Shown here piece by piece: positions 28,476-38,025 of a DNA stretch of 64,000 bases. How positions within the stretch are numbered: the stretch's first letter is position 1; every line of letters starts with the position of its first letter. This DNA is from Marinobacter sp. X15-166B. Lineage in GTDB: Bacteria; Pseudomonadota; Gammaproteobacteria; Pseudomonadales; Oleiphilaceae. A program made the translations under genes and the position numbers. The notes below the pieces were generated by a model. It ran no database searches and had not been told where the DNA came from. It saw only the letters and a list, made by a program, of their open reading frames with translations. The stretch spans positions 2,584,893-2,648,892 of the forward strand of contig NZ_MEIY01000001.1 of the NCBI RefSeq assembly GCF_001752365.1. The letters are read 5' to 3'.

Positions 28476-28504
28476 TTGTACTATTGGCTAATCTTCAATA
28501 ATAC
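28476..28504 (+). promoter_or_regulatory. Candidate sigma-70 promoter of fabD
   Basis: TTGTAC (28476-28481) and TAATAC (28499-28504) with a 17-base spacer lie 24 bases before the fabD ATG. There is no terminator after plsX, so readthrough is also expected. Confidence 0.5.
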
Positions 28505-28527
28505 ACAATCACGGTAAGATTCCCGCT

Positions 28528-29466
28528 ATGAAATCAGCCTTTATATTCCCCGGACAAGGTTCGCAGTCTGTTGGCATGCTCAGTGGTGCTGCAGGTAACT
28601 GGCCTATTGTCGAACAAACATTTGCGGAAGCCTCGGACCTGCTCGGCTTCGATCTTTGGAAACTATGTCAGCAGGGTCCGGCTGAAGAACTGAATCAGAC
28701 GGCCGTCACCCAGCCCGCGCTGCTCACCGCCAGTGTCGCCCTGTGGCGCGAATGGTTCGTGGCCGGCGGCGAGGCGCCGCAATTTCTCGCCGGTCACAGT
28801 CTGGGCGAATACAGTGCCCTGGTGGCCGCCGAAAGCCTGAACTTTTTTGATGCGGTCAAACTGGTACGTTTGCGCGGTGAGTTGATGCAGTCGGCAGTGC
28901 CCAAGGGCGTTGGCCGCATGGCCGCTATTCTGGGGCTGGACGACGCCGCGGTCATTGCCGCCTGTGCGGAAGCCTCCGGGACTGAAGTCGCCGCCGCCGC
29001 CAACTTCAATGCCCCGGGTCAGGTGGTCATTGCCGGCAATACCGCCGCGGTCGACCGGGCCATCGAGCTGTGCAAGGAGCGGGGTGCCCGCAAGGCCATA
29101 CCGCTTCCGGTCAGCGTGCCCTCGCATTGTGCGTTGATGACCGGGGCTGCCGAAGAATTGGCGGAAGCCCTGAACGAAGTCACCTTCAATGACGCAGTCA
29201 TTCCGGTGGTGCAGAACGTGACGGCCACCGCCGAGCAGGATCGTGACGTCATCAAGGCGAATCTGGTGCGCCAGTTATACTCGCCGGTGCTGTGGACGGA
29301 CTGTGTCAAGACGCTGATTGCAAACGATGTACAGGTTGCGGTCGAGTGCGGTTCCGGCAATGTGCTGGCGGGACTGATCAAGCGCATCGAGCGCGGTTTG
29401 CCGGTACACACGATTGAAACCCAGGAGGCCCTCGCGGCGGCTGTAGCTGATGTCAAGGCTTCCTGA
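28528..29466 (+). CDS. fabD: Malonyl-CoA:ACP transacylase
   Basis: A 312-residue enzyme that loads malonate onto ACP for fatty acid elongation. It begins with FIFPGQGSQSVGM. The nucleophile is S91 in GHSLGEYSALVAAE, and the catalytic His is in SVPSHCALM. fabH is absent between plsX and fabD, as in Pseudomonas. Confidence 0.97.
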   Translation: MKSAFIFPGQGSQSVGMLSGAAGNWPIVEQTFAEASDLLGFDLWKLCQQGPAEELNQTAVTQPALLTASVALWREWFVAGGEAPQFLAGHSLGEYSALVAAESLNFFDAVKLVRLRGELMQSAVPKGVGRMAAILGLDDAAVIAACAEASGTEVAAAANFNAPGQVVIAGNTAAVDRAIELCKERGARKAIPLPVSVPSHCALMTGAAEELAEALNEVTFNDAVIPVVQNVTATAEQDRDVIKANLVRQLYSPVLWTDCVKTLIANDVQVAVECGSGNVLAGLIKRIERGLPVHTIETQEALAAAVADVKAS

Positions 29467-29494
29467 TCTCCGATTGCAGGTATGGGAGTGATTC

Positions 29495-30238
29495 ATGTCA
29501 CTTGAGGGTAAAGTTGCGCTGGTAACCGGTGCAACCCGTGGAATTGGCAAAGCCATCGCACGTGCGCTGGCGGAACAGGGCGCTCAGGTGGTTGGAACAG
29601 CAACCAGCGAAGCGGGGGCCCAGAGCATTTCAGACGATTTCAGCAGCGCCGGGCTTAACGGCTTCGGCATCGTAATGAACGTGTCTGATCCCGAGAGCAT
29701 CGAGCAAGGTCTGAAGCAGATCGCAGAGCAGGCAGGTGTGTTGACGATTCTGGTCAATAACGCCGGAATCACTCGCGACAACCTGCTGATGCGGCTGAAA
29801 GAGGACGACTGGTCGAGCGTTATCGAGACCAACCTGGCCAGCGTCTATCGCCTCAGCAAGGCGGTGCTGCGGGGTATGGCGAAGGCTCGCTGGGGGCGCA
29901 TTATTAACGTCAGTTCCGTGGTGGCGGGCATGGGGAATCCCGGTCAGGCCAACTACTGTGCGGCCAAGGCCGGCGTGGAGGGCTTTACCCGCAGCCTGGC
30001 AAAAGAAATGTCCAATCGTGGCATTACCGCCAACTGTGTTGCGCCAGGGTTCATCGATACGGATATGACCAAACAACTGGACGACAAGCAGCGCGAGGCG
30101 ATGACCGAGATCATCCCCGCGGGTCGTTTGGGGGAGCCAGAAGAAGTCGCAGCGGTGGTGGCGTTCCTGGCCTCTGATGCTGCCGCTTACGTGACGGGTG
30201 ACACCATCAACGTGAACGGTGGAATGTACATGGGGTAA
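29495..30238 (+). CDS. fabG: 3-oxoacyl-[ACP] reductase
   Basis: A 247-residue short-chain dehydrogenase that reduces 3-ketoacyl-ACP with NADPH. Seen are the Rossmann motif TGATRGIGKA at residues 11-20, NNAGITRDN, and the triad S141, Y154 and K158 (YCAAK). It ends VNGGMYMG. It follows fabD by 28 bases. Confidence 0.97.
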   Translation: MSLEGKVALVTGATRGIGKAIARALAEQGAQVVGTATSEAGAQSISDDFSSAGLNGFGIVMNVSDPESIEQGLKQIAEQAGVLTILVNNAGITRDNLLMRLKEDDWSSVIETNLASVYRLSKAVLRGMAKARWGRIINVSSVVAGMGNPGQANYCAAKAGVEGFTRSLAKEMSNRGITANCVAPGFIDTDMTKQLDDKQREAMTEIIPAGRLGEPEEVAAVVAFLASDAAAYVTGDTINVNGGMYMG

Positions 30239-30295
30239 CCCTTTCGGGGCAAGAAGGCAAGCCTTTTCCCGGCAAGTTCTTAGACCGTCTGCGGC

Positions 30296-30324
30296 TTGTT
30301 TGCCGCTAGACTTTAAACTAAACT
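30296..30324 (+). promoter_or_regulatory. Candidate promoter of acpP
   Basis: TTGTTT (30296-30301) and TAAACT (30319-30324) with a 17-base spacer lie in the 129-base gap between fabG and acpP. A separate acpP promoter is common because ACP is needed in high amounts. Confidence 0.4.
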
Positions 30325-30367
30325 GGCAATCCCAAAATTGCTTGGTTAATACGAAAGTGAGGAAATT

Positions 30368-30601
30368 ATGAGTACAGTTGAAGAGCGCGTAAAGAAGATC
30401 GTGTGTGAGCAGTTGGGCGTTAAAGAGTCCGAAGTTCAGAATTCATCTTCTTTTGTAGAGGACCTTGGCGCTGACTCACTGGACACCGTTGAGCTGGTCA
30501 TGGCGCTGGAAGAAGAGTTCGAAACCGAGATTCCTGACGAAGAAGCAGAGAAGCTGGCCAGTGTTCAGAACGCGATCGACTACATCGTCGCAAATAGCTG
30601 A
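30368..30601 (+). CDS. acpP: Acyl carrier protein
   Basis: A 77-residue, very acidic four-helix protein that carries acyl chains on phosphopantetheine. The attachment Ser is S37 in [25 protein letters not shown] before the ATG is a good ribosome site. A terminator follows within 30 bases of the stop. Confidence 0.98.
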   Translation: MSTVEERVKKIVCEQLGVKESEVQNSSSFVEDLGADSLDTVELVMALEEEFETEIPDEEAEKLASVQNAIDYIVANS

Positions 30602-30630
30602 TACTTCAGACTGAATTTTTGCCAAGCAAA

Positions 30631-30665
30631 AGCCGTCCCGCGATCTGATCCCGGACGGCTTTTTT
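30631..30665 (+). terminator. Rho-independent terminator between acpP and fabF
   Basis: Perfect 8-base arms AGCCGTCC (30631-30638) and GGACGGCT (30653-30660), then a T run. It would raise acpP mRNA over fabF mRNA by partial termination. Confidence 0.85.
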
Positions 30666-30716
30666 GTTGGCGTTTATCAGGTGGTGCAACCAACCAGAAT
30701 CCAGATGGGGTGCGTT

Positions 30717-31958
30717 ATGGCGAAACGGCGTGTGGTAATTACCGGGCTGGGGATGCTCAGCCCGTTGGGCAACGATACCGACTCATCCTGGGCAGCAGTC
30801 AAGGCGGGGCGCAGCGGTATCGGCCCCATTGACCGGTTCGATGCGACCGCCTACAACACCCGCATCGGTGGCGCCGTGCGCAACCTCGATCTGGAGCGGT
30901 ACCTGCCGGCGAAGGATGCGCGTAAAACAGACGCCTTCATCCACTACGGCCTGATCGCCGCCCAGCAAGCCGTCGCGGACAGTGGCCTGGAGCAGGCAAG
31001 TCAACTGGATAAGGATCGCGTTGGCGTGGCCATCGGGTCCGGCATTGGCGGGTTGGAGTTCATCGAAAAGAGCGTTGTGGCGTTGCACGAGGGCGGCCCC
31101 CGTAAAGTTTCGCCGTTTTTTGTGCCCGCTTCGGTCATCAACATGGTTTCCGGTAACGTGGCCATCAGGTTCGGTTTTCAGGGGCCCAATATTGCCATTG
31201 CAACCGCCTGCACCACCGGCACCCACAACATCGGGTACGCCGCCCGCACCATCGCCTACGGCGACGCCGATGTGATGCTGGCTGGTGGTGCCGAAATGGC
31301 CACCACCCGCACCGGTATTGCGGCGTTTTCGGCCGCCCGGGCACTGTCGACCCGAAATGACGAGCCACAGCAGGCCAGTCGCCCCTGGGATCGGGACCGG
31401 GACGGTTTCGTTCTCAGCGATGGTGCCGGTGTGCTGGTGCTGGAAGAATTGACCCATGCCCGGCAACGTGGGGCGCCAATTTATGGTGAAGTCATCGGTT
31501 TTGGCATGAGTGACGACGCCCACCACATCACCTCGCCATCCGGTGTGGGTGCCGCCAAATCAATGGCCAATGCGATTCGTGATGCCGCTATTCAGCCCGC
31601 CGACATTGACTACATCAACGCCCATGGCACCTCGACCCAGGCGGGGGATGTCATGGAGGTGGAGGCGGTGAAACAGGTGTTTGGTGACCATGCCTACCAG
31701 TTGGCCATGAGCAGCACCAAATCCATGACCGGGCATTTGCTCGGGGCGGCGGGGGCGGTGGAAGCGATCTTTTGTCTGCTGGCCTTGCAGGAGGGGGTGC
31801 TGCCGCCCACCATCAATCTGGATCACCCGGACACGGGTTGTGACCTCGACTTTGTGGCCCACACCAGTCGCACGGCAGCCATCAACGTGGCACTGTCCAA
31901 TTCCTTCGGCTTTGGTGGTACCAACGGCACCCTGATCTTCCGCCGGTTCGGGGAGTGA
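30717..31958 (+). CDS. fabF: 3-oxoacyl-[ACP] synthase II
   Basis: A 413-residue condensing enzyme that elongates acyl-ACP. The nucleophilic Cys is in [10 protein letters not shown]; the two catalytic His are in [11 protein letters not shown] and [12 protein letters not shown]. It ends with the [10 protein letters not shown] signature. ATG 30717 gives the usual [12 protein letters not shown] start; the frame is open 12 codons further upstream through the terminator and is not used. Confidence 0.97.
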   Translation: MAKRRVVITGLGMLSPLGNDTDSSWAAVKAGRSGIGPIDRFDATAYNTRIGGAVRNLDLERYLPAKDARKTDAFIHYGLIAAQQAVADSGLEQASQLDKDRVGVAIGSGIGGLEFIEKSVVALHEGGPRKVSPFFVPASVINMVSGNVAIRFGFQGPNIAIATACTTGTHNIGYAARTIAYGDADVMLAGGAEMATTRTGIAAFSAARALSTRNDEPQQASRPWDRDRDGFVLSDGAGVLVLEELTHARQRGAPIYGEVIGFGMSDDAHHITSPSGVGAAKSMANAIRDAAIQPADIDYINAHGTSTQAGDVMEVEAVKQVFGDHAYQLAMSSTKSMTGHLLGAAGAVEAIFCLLALQEGVLPPTINLDHPDTGCDLDFVAHTSRTAAINVALSNSFGFGGTNGTLIFRRFGE

Positions 31959-31965
31959 GGCTGCC

Positions 31966-32784
31966 GTGGCACAGTTGATCTGGTCCGAGCAGAACGGGGT
32001 GCCGGCGAGTGATCGCGGCCTGGCCTACGGGGATGGGTTGTTTGAGACCATCCGTGTCTGTGCGCAGCAACCCTTGTTGCTCGACCGCCACGTGCGCCGG
32101 ATGCAGGAAGGAGCGCGTCGCCTCGGCATCCCCGTCGGTGGTGATCTGTTGCACGCGGCGGTAGCCAGGGCCCTGGACCGCTATGCCCGGGAAGGGGAGT
32201 GGATCCTGAAGCTGATCCTGACCCGCGGCAGCGGCGGTCGGGGGTATGGCGTCCCGGTGGTTGCTGCCCCGCGGCTGATCCTGTCCGCCCATCCCAAGCC
32301 GGCCGTGCCCGGCCGGGAGGGGGTGTCCGCGGCCCTGTCCCCCAGCCAGGTTCATGTGTCCCCGCAGCTTGCCGGTCTGAAGACCCTCAACCGTCTGGAT
32401 CAGGTGATGGCCACTTTGACCCATCCCCGGGGGGTGTATGAATCCATTCTGACCGACGGGGCAGGGCGGCTGGTGGAAGGAACCAGAACCAATCTGCTGC
32501 TCGATCTGGGCTCTGTCTGGGTAACTCCTCCGCAGGCGCAACTGGCGGTGCGCGGGGTAATGCTCGCGGCCGTGAGCGATGCTCTGGACCGCGCGGGGGA
32601 GCGCGTTCGCGAACGGCCGGTCAGCCTTGCCCACCTGCGGAGCCCGGTGTGTCAGGGGCTTTATCTGCTCAACAGTGTGATCGGGGCCGTGCCGGTGCGC
32701 AATATCGGCTGTTTTGAATTGCCATTGACTGATCGGCTTGCGACAATCTGCCCCCTTGAAACAATTGGGAAATCATCAGCTTGA
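31966..32784 (+). CDS. pabC: Aminodeoxychorismate lyase
   Basis: A 272-residue PLP enzyme of fold type IV that releases 4-aminobenzoate for folate. Seen are DRGLAYGDGLFETIRV near the start, the PLP-binding Lys in GLKTLNRLDQV, and EGTRTNLLL. GTG 31966 has GGGAGTGAGG directly upstream. Its stop overlaps the mltG start by one base (TGATG). Confidence 0.93.
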   Translation: MAQLIWSEQNGVPASDRGLAYGDGLFETIRVCAQQPLLLDRHVRRMQEGARRLGIPVGGDLLHAAVARALDRYAREGEWILKLILTRGSGGRGYGVPVVAAPRLILSAHPKPAVPGREGVSAALSPSQVHVSPQLAGLKTLNRLDQVMATLTHPRGVYESILTDGAGRLVEGTRTNLLLDLGSVWVTPPQAQLAVRGVMLAAVSDALDRAGERVRERPVSLAHLRSPVCQGLYLLNSVIGAVPVRNIGCFELPLTDRLATICPLETIGKSSA

Positions 32785-33842
32785 TGCGCACTCTTTTTTT
32801 AACGGTAATCGGTTTGGTGGTGTTGGCGGGTGCTGGCACCGGCTTGTGGGTCTGGCAGGGGTTGCAGACACTGGATCAGCCCCGGACCCTGGCTGCACCG
32901 GTACTGTTTGATGTCCCGCCTGGGTCCGGGTTGAGTCGGGTGGCCGGAGAGATGGAGGCGCTGGGGCTGATTGAGCGCAGTCTGTGGCTGAGGCTTTATG
33001 GCCGGCTGCACCCTGAACAGGCCCGCATCAAGGCCGGAGAATACGAGCTGACCAGTGGTATGACCGCCAAAGACATGCTCGCCAGCATGGTAGCCGGCGA
33101 GGTGAAGCACTGGGTGATCCGTTTCATCGAAGGCTGGACCTTCAAGGATGTGCGCGCCGCGCTTGCCAGCAACGAGCGGCTCCGGCAGACCACCGTCGAC
33201 TGGAGCGACGCCCGGATCATGGAGGCCTTGGGAGCCCACGGGCAACATCCGGAAGGGTTGTTTTTCCCCGATACCTATCTGTTTACCAGCAAAGACAGCG
33301 ATCTGGATCTGCTGCGGCGCTCGTTCGCGCGCATGGAACAGGTGCTCGCCGAGGAGTGGGCCAACAAATCCCCGGACGCTCCCTACAAAACGCCCTATGA
33401 AGCCTTGATCATGGCGTCGATTATCGAGCGGGAAACCGGCGTGCCCCACGAACGCGGGGAAATTGCCGGTGTATTTGTAAGGCGCTTGCAAAAAGGGATG
33501 CGCTTGCAGACCGACCCCACCGTCATTTACGGTATGGGAGACGCGTACAAGGGGCGCATAACGCGCCAGGATCTGCGCACCCCTACGCCTTATAACACCT
33601 ACACGATCAGCGGCTTGCCGCCCACACCGATTGCGCTGTCGGGCCGCGAGGCTATCCATGCAGCGCTGCATCCGGCGGACGGCAACAGCCTGTATTTTGT
33701 CGCCCGGGGTGACGGGTCCCACAAGTTTTCACGCACCCTGCGCGAACACCAGCGCGCCGTGCGCGAGTTCCAGCTGAACCGCCGCGCCGATTACCGTTCA
33801 TCGCCGGCGGCGCCGGTGACCACCGAAGGAGGGACACAGTGA
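32784..33842 (+). CDS. mltG: Endolytic murein transglycosylase
   Basis: A 352-residue inner-membrane lytic transglycosylase that cuts nascent peptidoglycan and sets glycan chain length. One N-terminal membrane segment (residues about 4-25) is followed by a LysM-like region, then the YceG domain with the catalytic Glu in ASIIERETGVPHERG and the QTDPTVIYG motif. It overlaps pabC by one base and tmk by four (GTGA). Confidence 0.95.
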   Translation: MRTLFLTVIGLVVLAGAGTGLWVWQGLQTLDQPRTLAAPVLFDVPPGSGLSRVAGEMEALGLIERSLWLRLYGRLHPEQARIKAGEYELTSGMTAKDMLASMVAGEVKHWVIRFIEGWTFKDVRAALASNERLRQTTVDWSDARIMEALGAHGQHPEGLFFPDTYLFTSKDSDLDLLRRSFARMEQVLAEEWANKSPDAPYKTPYEALIMASIIERETGVPHERGEIAGVFVRRLQKGMRLQTDPTVIYGMGDAYKGRITRQDLRTPTPYNTYTISGLPPTPIALSGREAIHAALHPADGNSLYFVARGDGSHKFSRTLREHQRAVREFQLNRRADYRSSPAAPVTTEGGTQ

Positions 33843-34468
33843 CCCGCGGGCAGTTTATTACCTTCGAAGGCACCGAGGGAGTGGGCAAGAGCACCCAGAT
33901 CGCCCGGGCCGCAGCAGCCCTGCAAGCCCGCGGTGTCAGCGTGCTGGTGACCCGGGAACCGGGCGGCACGCCCATGGCTGAGGCGATACGGGCCCTGTTG
34001 CTGGAACCCCGCGATGAGCCGGTGCATGAGCTGACCGAACTGCTGCTTATGTTTGCCGCCCGCGCGCAGCATCTGCACACCCGCATCCTGCCTGCTCTGG
34101 ATGCCGGGCAATGGGTGCTGTGCGACCGCTTCACCGATGCCACCTTTGCGTATCAGGGTGGGGGGCGTGGGGTAAGCCGGGAGCGCATTGCGGTTCTGGA
34201 GCAGTTGGTTCAGGACGATGTCCGTCCGGACCAGGTGTTCTTGCTGGACGCCCCCGTCGAGACCGGAATGGCGCGGGCCAGAAGCCGCGGCGCATTGGAT
34301 CGGTTTGAACAAGAAGCAGTGACGTTTTTCCAGCGGGTACGGGAGTGTTATCGTGTGCGCGCTGCATTGCAGCCCGACCGCTACCAACTCATTGACGCCG
34401 CCCGACCCCTGGAGCAGGTGGCTGCGGATATCCGCCGACACCTGCACGCCATGCTGGATCGTCGCTAA
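33839..34468 (+). CDS. tmk: Thymidylate kinase
   Basis: A 209-residue kinase converting dTMP to dTDP. The P-loop is FEGTEGVGKST at residues 7-17; the DR motif is CDRFTDATFAYQGGGRG, and the lid is ARARSRGALDRFE. The GTG start overlaps the mltG stop. In pseudomonads holB usually follows; here the cluster ends at a terminator instead. Confidence 0.96.
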   Translation: MTRGQFITFEGTEGVGKSTQIARAAAALQARGVSVLVTREPGGTPMAEAIRALLLEPRDEPVHELTELLLMFAARAQHLHTRILPALDAGQWVLCDRFTDATFAYQGGGRGVSRERIAVLEQLVQDDVRPDQVFLLDAPVETGMARARSRGALDRFEQEAVTFFQRVRECYRVRAALQPDRYQLIDAARPLEQVAADIRRHLHAMLDRR

Positions 34469-34505
34469 CTCCTGTCGCGGTATTCCTCTTTCTGAAAACA
34501 CCCAT

Positions 34506-34555
34506 CCGCGCCGGCGGGAAATTCTTCCGTCGGCCCGGCGCGGTCTATTTTTTTT
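34506..34555 (+). terminator. Rho-independent terminator closing the fab–tmk cluster
   Basis: Nine-base arms CCGCGCCGG (34506-34514) and CCGGCGCGG (34535-34543), with further pairing possible inside the loop, followed by a run of eight T. Confidence 0.85.
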
Positions 34556-34592
34556 CCTTCATCCCCTTCGCGCCCCGACCTTAAAAACTCCA

Positions 34593-34629
34593 ATAAAACT
34601 CTGTTTTATGGAGGTAAAACCCAGGTTTT
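34593..34629. promoter_or_regulatory. Two adjacent inverted repeats upstream of putA
   Basis: ATAAAAC-TCT-GTTTTAT (34593-34609) is followed by AAAACC-CA-GGTTTT (34616-34629), about 65-100 bases before the putA start. They share AAAAC/GTTTT half-sites and could be an operator pair for a proline-responsive regulator. Confidence 0.35.
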
Positions 34630-34692
34630 GGGTCTATCTTTAGGGGAACTGTGCATACCCCCTCACTCTGATCACGCGTCAGGAGGCACGCC

Positions 34693-37600
34693 ATGTTCAA
34701 GGCAAGCAAGGTACTGGAGCCCGCGTTTCAGGAACAGTCGCGGCCGTTCTTCTGGCAGGCCATTACCGGCAACTACGCTGTCGATGAGGCGGCCTACCTC
34801 CAGGAACTGATACCCCTGGCCCAGAGTGACCCGACAGAGTTGCGTGAGGTGACGGACACCGCCACCCGGTTGATCCGGCAGGTACGCAAACAGGACGACT
34901 CGGTGCACATGGTGGACGCGCTCTTGCAGGAATACAGCCTCGACACCCAGGAGGGGATCCTGCTGATGTGTCTGGCTGAAGCTTTGATGCGGATTCCCGA
35001 TAAACAGACAGCAGACGCATTGATTCACGACAAGATGTCGGTGGCGGATTGGCAAAAGCACGTGGGACGCAGTGAATCAACCCTGGTGAATGCTTCCACC
35101 TGGGGACTGTTATTGACCGGCCATGTGGTACAGATGGACCGGCGTCTGGACGGTTCGCCGTCCAGCGTCTGGAAACGTCTGGTCAAACGCAGTGGCGAGC
35201 CGGTGATTCGCAGTGCCATGTACCGGGCGATGGGTATCATGGGGAAGCAGTTTGTGCTCGGTCGGGATATCGGGGAGGCGCTTAAAAACGGCAACGACTA
35301 CCGTAAAAAAGGTTACACCTATTCTTACGATATGCTTGGCGAGGCAGCGATGACCGCAGACGATGCCCGCCGCTACCTCAAGGACTACGTGCACGCCATC
35401 AACGCCGTGGGCGGGGACACGTTTCCCGCCACAGACGCCCCGGCGCCTTCAATCTCCATCAAACTGTCCGCGTTGCACCCCCGGTATGAGGTGGCACAGG
35501 AAGAGCGGGTGCTGGCAGAGTTGTACGAGACCCTGATCGGCTTGATGAAGACGGCCCGGGCGCAAGGTGTCGCCATCACCATCGACGCTGAAGAAATGGA
35601 CCGGCTCGAGCTGTCGTTACGGCTGTTTGAAAAAATCTATACATCCTCCGCAGTACAGGGGTGGGGCGGGCTGGGTCTGGTGGTCCAGGCCTATTCCAAA
35701 CGCGCCTTGCCGGTGCTTTGCTGGCTGAACAAGCTGGCTCGTGAACAGGGCGATGAAATTCCTGTCCGGTTGGTGAAAGGCGCCTACTGGGATACCGAGA
35801 TCAAAATCTGTCAGCAACTGGGTGTGGACGGCTACCCGGTCTTTACGCGCAAGGAAGCCACGGACACTTCCTATCTGGCCTGTTTGCGATTTCTGCTCAG
35901 TGATTACACCCGCGGTGCCCTGTATCCGCAGCTCGCCAGTCACAACGCCCACACGGTGGCGTCGGCGCTGGCGATGGCCAACAACAACCCCCGCAAACTG
36001 GAGTTCCAGCGTCTGCACGGCATGGGGGATGCGTTGTATAACACGGTGTTGCAGCAATACGATTACCCGGTGCGCATCTATGCGCCGGTGGGCGCCCACA
36101 AGGATCTGCTGCCGTATCTGGTGCGGCGGTTGCTGGAGAACGGTGCCAACTCGTCGTTCGTCCATCGGCTGGTCGATGCGGCGACGCCGGTGGAGGATCT
36201 GGTGCGCAACCCGGTCAAGGAGCTGCTGAATTACCCCACGCTCCCCAACGAGCGCATTCCCCTGCCGTCCAATATCTACGGCACCGCGCGCAAAAACTCC
36301 CGGGGGATGAATATTCATGTGGACGCGGATCTGGATCCCCTGAAGAGCCAGCTTGGCCGCTGGGCGGACACCACCTGGGAAGCGGGGCCGGTTATCCGCG
36401 GACAGACCCAGCGGGATGGCAAGCGCAGCGACATCCGTTCCCCCCAGGATCAGACCCGCACGGTCGGCCAGGTGGTCTGGTCGAACGCGCACCACGTTGA
36501 GCACGCCCTGGCTGCTGCGACGGAAGGCTTCCCGACGTGGAACGAACGCCCGGTGGAAGAGCGTGCAAGCTGCCTTGAACGTTTTGCAGATTTGCTGGAA
36601 GCGAATATGGAAGAGCTGATGGCGATTTGCTGTCGGGAGGCCGGCAAAACCATGCAGGATGGCATCGATGAAATACGCGAGGCCGTCGATTTCTGTCGCT
36701 ATTACGCCATCCAGGGGCGGGCCCGTTTTGGGGCTGCCGAGCTGCTCCCCGGTCCCACGGGAGAAAGCAATGAGCTGTATCTGGAGGGGCGCGGGGTGTT
36801 CCTGTGCATCAGCCCCTGGAACTTTCCGCTGGCAATCTTTACCGGCCAGATCATGGCTGCGCTGGTGGCCGGCAACACGGTGCTGGCCAAGCCGGCCGAA
36901 CAGACCAGTCTGGTGGCCCACCGGGCGGTGCAGTTGATGCTGGAAGCGGGATTCCCGCCGGAGGTGATCCAGTTGTTGCCCGGGGACGGTGCGGGCATCG
37001 GTGATCAGCTGGTGCCCGACCCGCGCATTGCCGGCGTGGTGTTCACCGGCTCCACCCAGGTTGCGCACATCCTCAATCGCGCCCTCGCGGCCCGCGAAGG
37101 TGCAATCGTGCCCCTGATTGCGGAAACCGGTGGGCAGAACGCGATGATCGTGGACAGCAGTGCCTTGCCCGAGCAGGTGATCAGCGATGTGCTGGCCTCG
37201 TCGTTCGCCAGCGCCGGGCAGCGGTGTTCTGCCCTGCGGGTGCTGTATATCCAGCAAGACGTGGCGGACCGGGTGGAAGCTTTGTTGGCGGGGGCGATGC
37301 AGGAGCTGTCGGTGGGCGATCCCGCGTTACTCAGCACCGATGTGGGTCCGGTGATTGACGAAGAGGCACGCCAGGGGTTGCAGACCCATCTCGAACGGCT
37401 GGCCGCTTCGGCCCGGAAAATTGCCGAGACACCCTTGCCCGCCTCCTGCCAGAAAGGGTTTTTTGTGGCGCCCACCGCCTTTGGCATCGACGGTATCAAC
37501 CAGCTGAAAAAGGAACATTTCGGGCCGGTACTCCATGTGGTGCGCTACGCCGCCGAGCGTCTGGATGAGGTCATCGACGCGATCAACAGCGCCGGCTACG

Positions 37601-37878
37601 GGCTCACCCTCGGTATCCACAGTCGCAGTGAGGCGACCGCCGCCTATATCGAACAGCGGGTCAAAGTAGGCAATGCCTACATCAACCGCAATCAGATTGG
37701 CGCGGTTGTTGGGGTGCAACCCTTTGGTGGCCGGGGGCTGTCCGGCACGGGGCCGAAAGCCGGCGGCCCCCATTATCTGTTGCGATTCGGCACCGAACGC
37801 ACCCGCACCATCAACACCACCGCGGTGGGCGGGAATGCCTCGCTACTGTCCCTGGGGGTGGAAGAGGTGGGACGGTGA
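34693..37878 (+). CDS. putA: Bifunctional proline dehydrogenase / P5C dehydrogenase
   Basis: A 1061-residue enzyme oxidising proline to glutamate in two steps with substrate channelling. The N-terminal half is the FAD-dependent proline dehydrogenase barrel (SIKLSALHPRYE, RLVKGAYWDTEIK, ASHNAHT). The C-terminal half is an aldehyde dehydrogenase with SPWNFPLAIFTGQ, ETGGQNAMIVDSSA and catalytic C845 in FASAGQRCSALR. It starts without the ribbon-helix-helix domain of trifunctional PutA, so it should not be its own repressor. AGGAGG lies 8 bases before the ATG. putP follows by 147 bases. Confidence 0.96.
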   Translation: MFKASKVLEPAFQEQSRPFFWQAITGNYAVDEAAYLQELIPLAQSDPTELREVTDTATRLIRQVRKQDDSVHMVDALLQEYSLDTQEGILLMCLAEALMRIPDKQTADALIHDKMSVADWQKHVGRSESTLVNASTWGLLLTGHVVQMDRRLDGSPSSVWKRLVKRSGEPVIRSAMYRAMGIMGKQFVLGRDIGEALKNGNDYRKKGYTYSYDMLGEAAMTADDARRYLKDYVHAINAVGGDTFPATDAPAPSISIKLSALHPRYEVAQEERVLAELYETLIGLMKTARAQGVAITIDAEEMDRLELSLRLFEKIYTSSAVQGWGGLGLVVQAYSKRALPVLCWLNKLAREQGDEIPVRLVKGAYWDTEIKICQQLGVDGYPVFTRKEATDTSYLACLRFLLSDYTRGALYPQLASHNAHTVASALAMANNNPRKLEFQRLHGMGDALYNTVLQQYDYPVRIYAPVGAHKDLLPYLVRRLLENGANSSFVHRLVDAATPVEDLVRNPVKELLNYPTLPNERIPLPSNIYGTARKNSRGMNIHVDADLDPLKSQLGRWADTTWEAGPVIRGQTQRDGKRSDIRSPQDQTRTVGQVVWSNAHHVEHALAAATEGFPTWNERPVEERASCLERFADLLEANMEELMAICCREAGKTMQDGIDEIREAVDFCRYYAIQGRARFGAAELLPGPTGESNELYLEGRGVFLCISPWNFPLAIFTGQIMAALVAGNTVLAKPAEQTSLVAHRAVQLMLEAGFPPEVIQLLPGDGAGIGDQLVPDPRIAGVVFTGSTQVAHILNRALAAREGAIVPLIAETGGQNAMIVDSSALPEQVISDVLASSFASAGQRCSALRVLYIQQDVADRVEALLAGAMQELSVGDPALLSTDVGPVIDEEARQGLQTHLERLAASARKIAETPLPASCQKGFFVAPTAFGIDGINQLKKEHFGPVLHVVRYAAERLDEVIDAINSAGYGLTLGIHSRSEATAAYIEQRVKVGNAYINRNQIGAVVGVQPFGGRGLSGTGPKAGGPHYLLRFGTERTRTINTTAVGGNASLLSLGVEEVGR

Positions 37879-37941
37879 GTGGCTGGCGGGCAGCGGGTCG
37901 GAGAGGCTGGCGGACGCAACGCCGGGATTTGTGTGGCATAG

Positions 37942-37951
37942 TTATGCATAA
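37942..37951. promoter_or_regulatory. Palindrome in the putA–putP gap
   Basis: TTATGCATAA, a perfect 10-base palindrome, lies 75 bases before putP in an AT-rich stretch. It may be part of a putP promoter or operator. Confidence 0.25.
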
Positions 37952-38025
37952 TCAGATAGTTAAGTACAACAGGTAACAATAACAACGAGCGGCCCCTGGC
38001 CGACTCAGGGAACCGGAGGAGCCTT

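Noticed and set aside
30254..30267. Small hairpin AAGGC-AA-GCCTT with Ts after fabG as a terminator
   Set aside because: Only five base pairs with a two-base loop and interrupted T run; too weak to call.
35617..37257. A 546-codon frame antisense to putA
   Set aside because: Shadow of the putA reading frame, with no family features.
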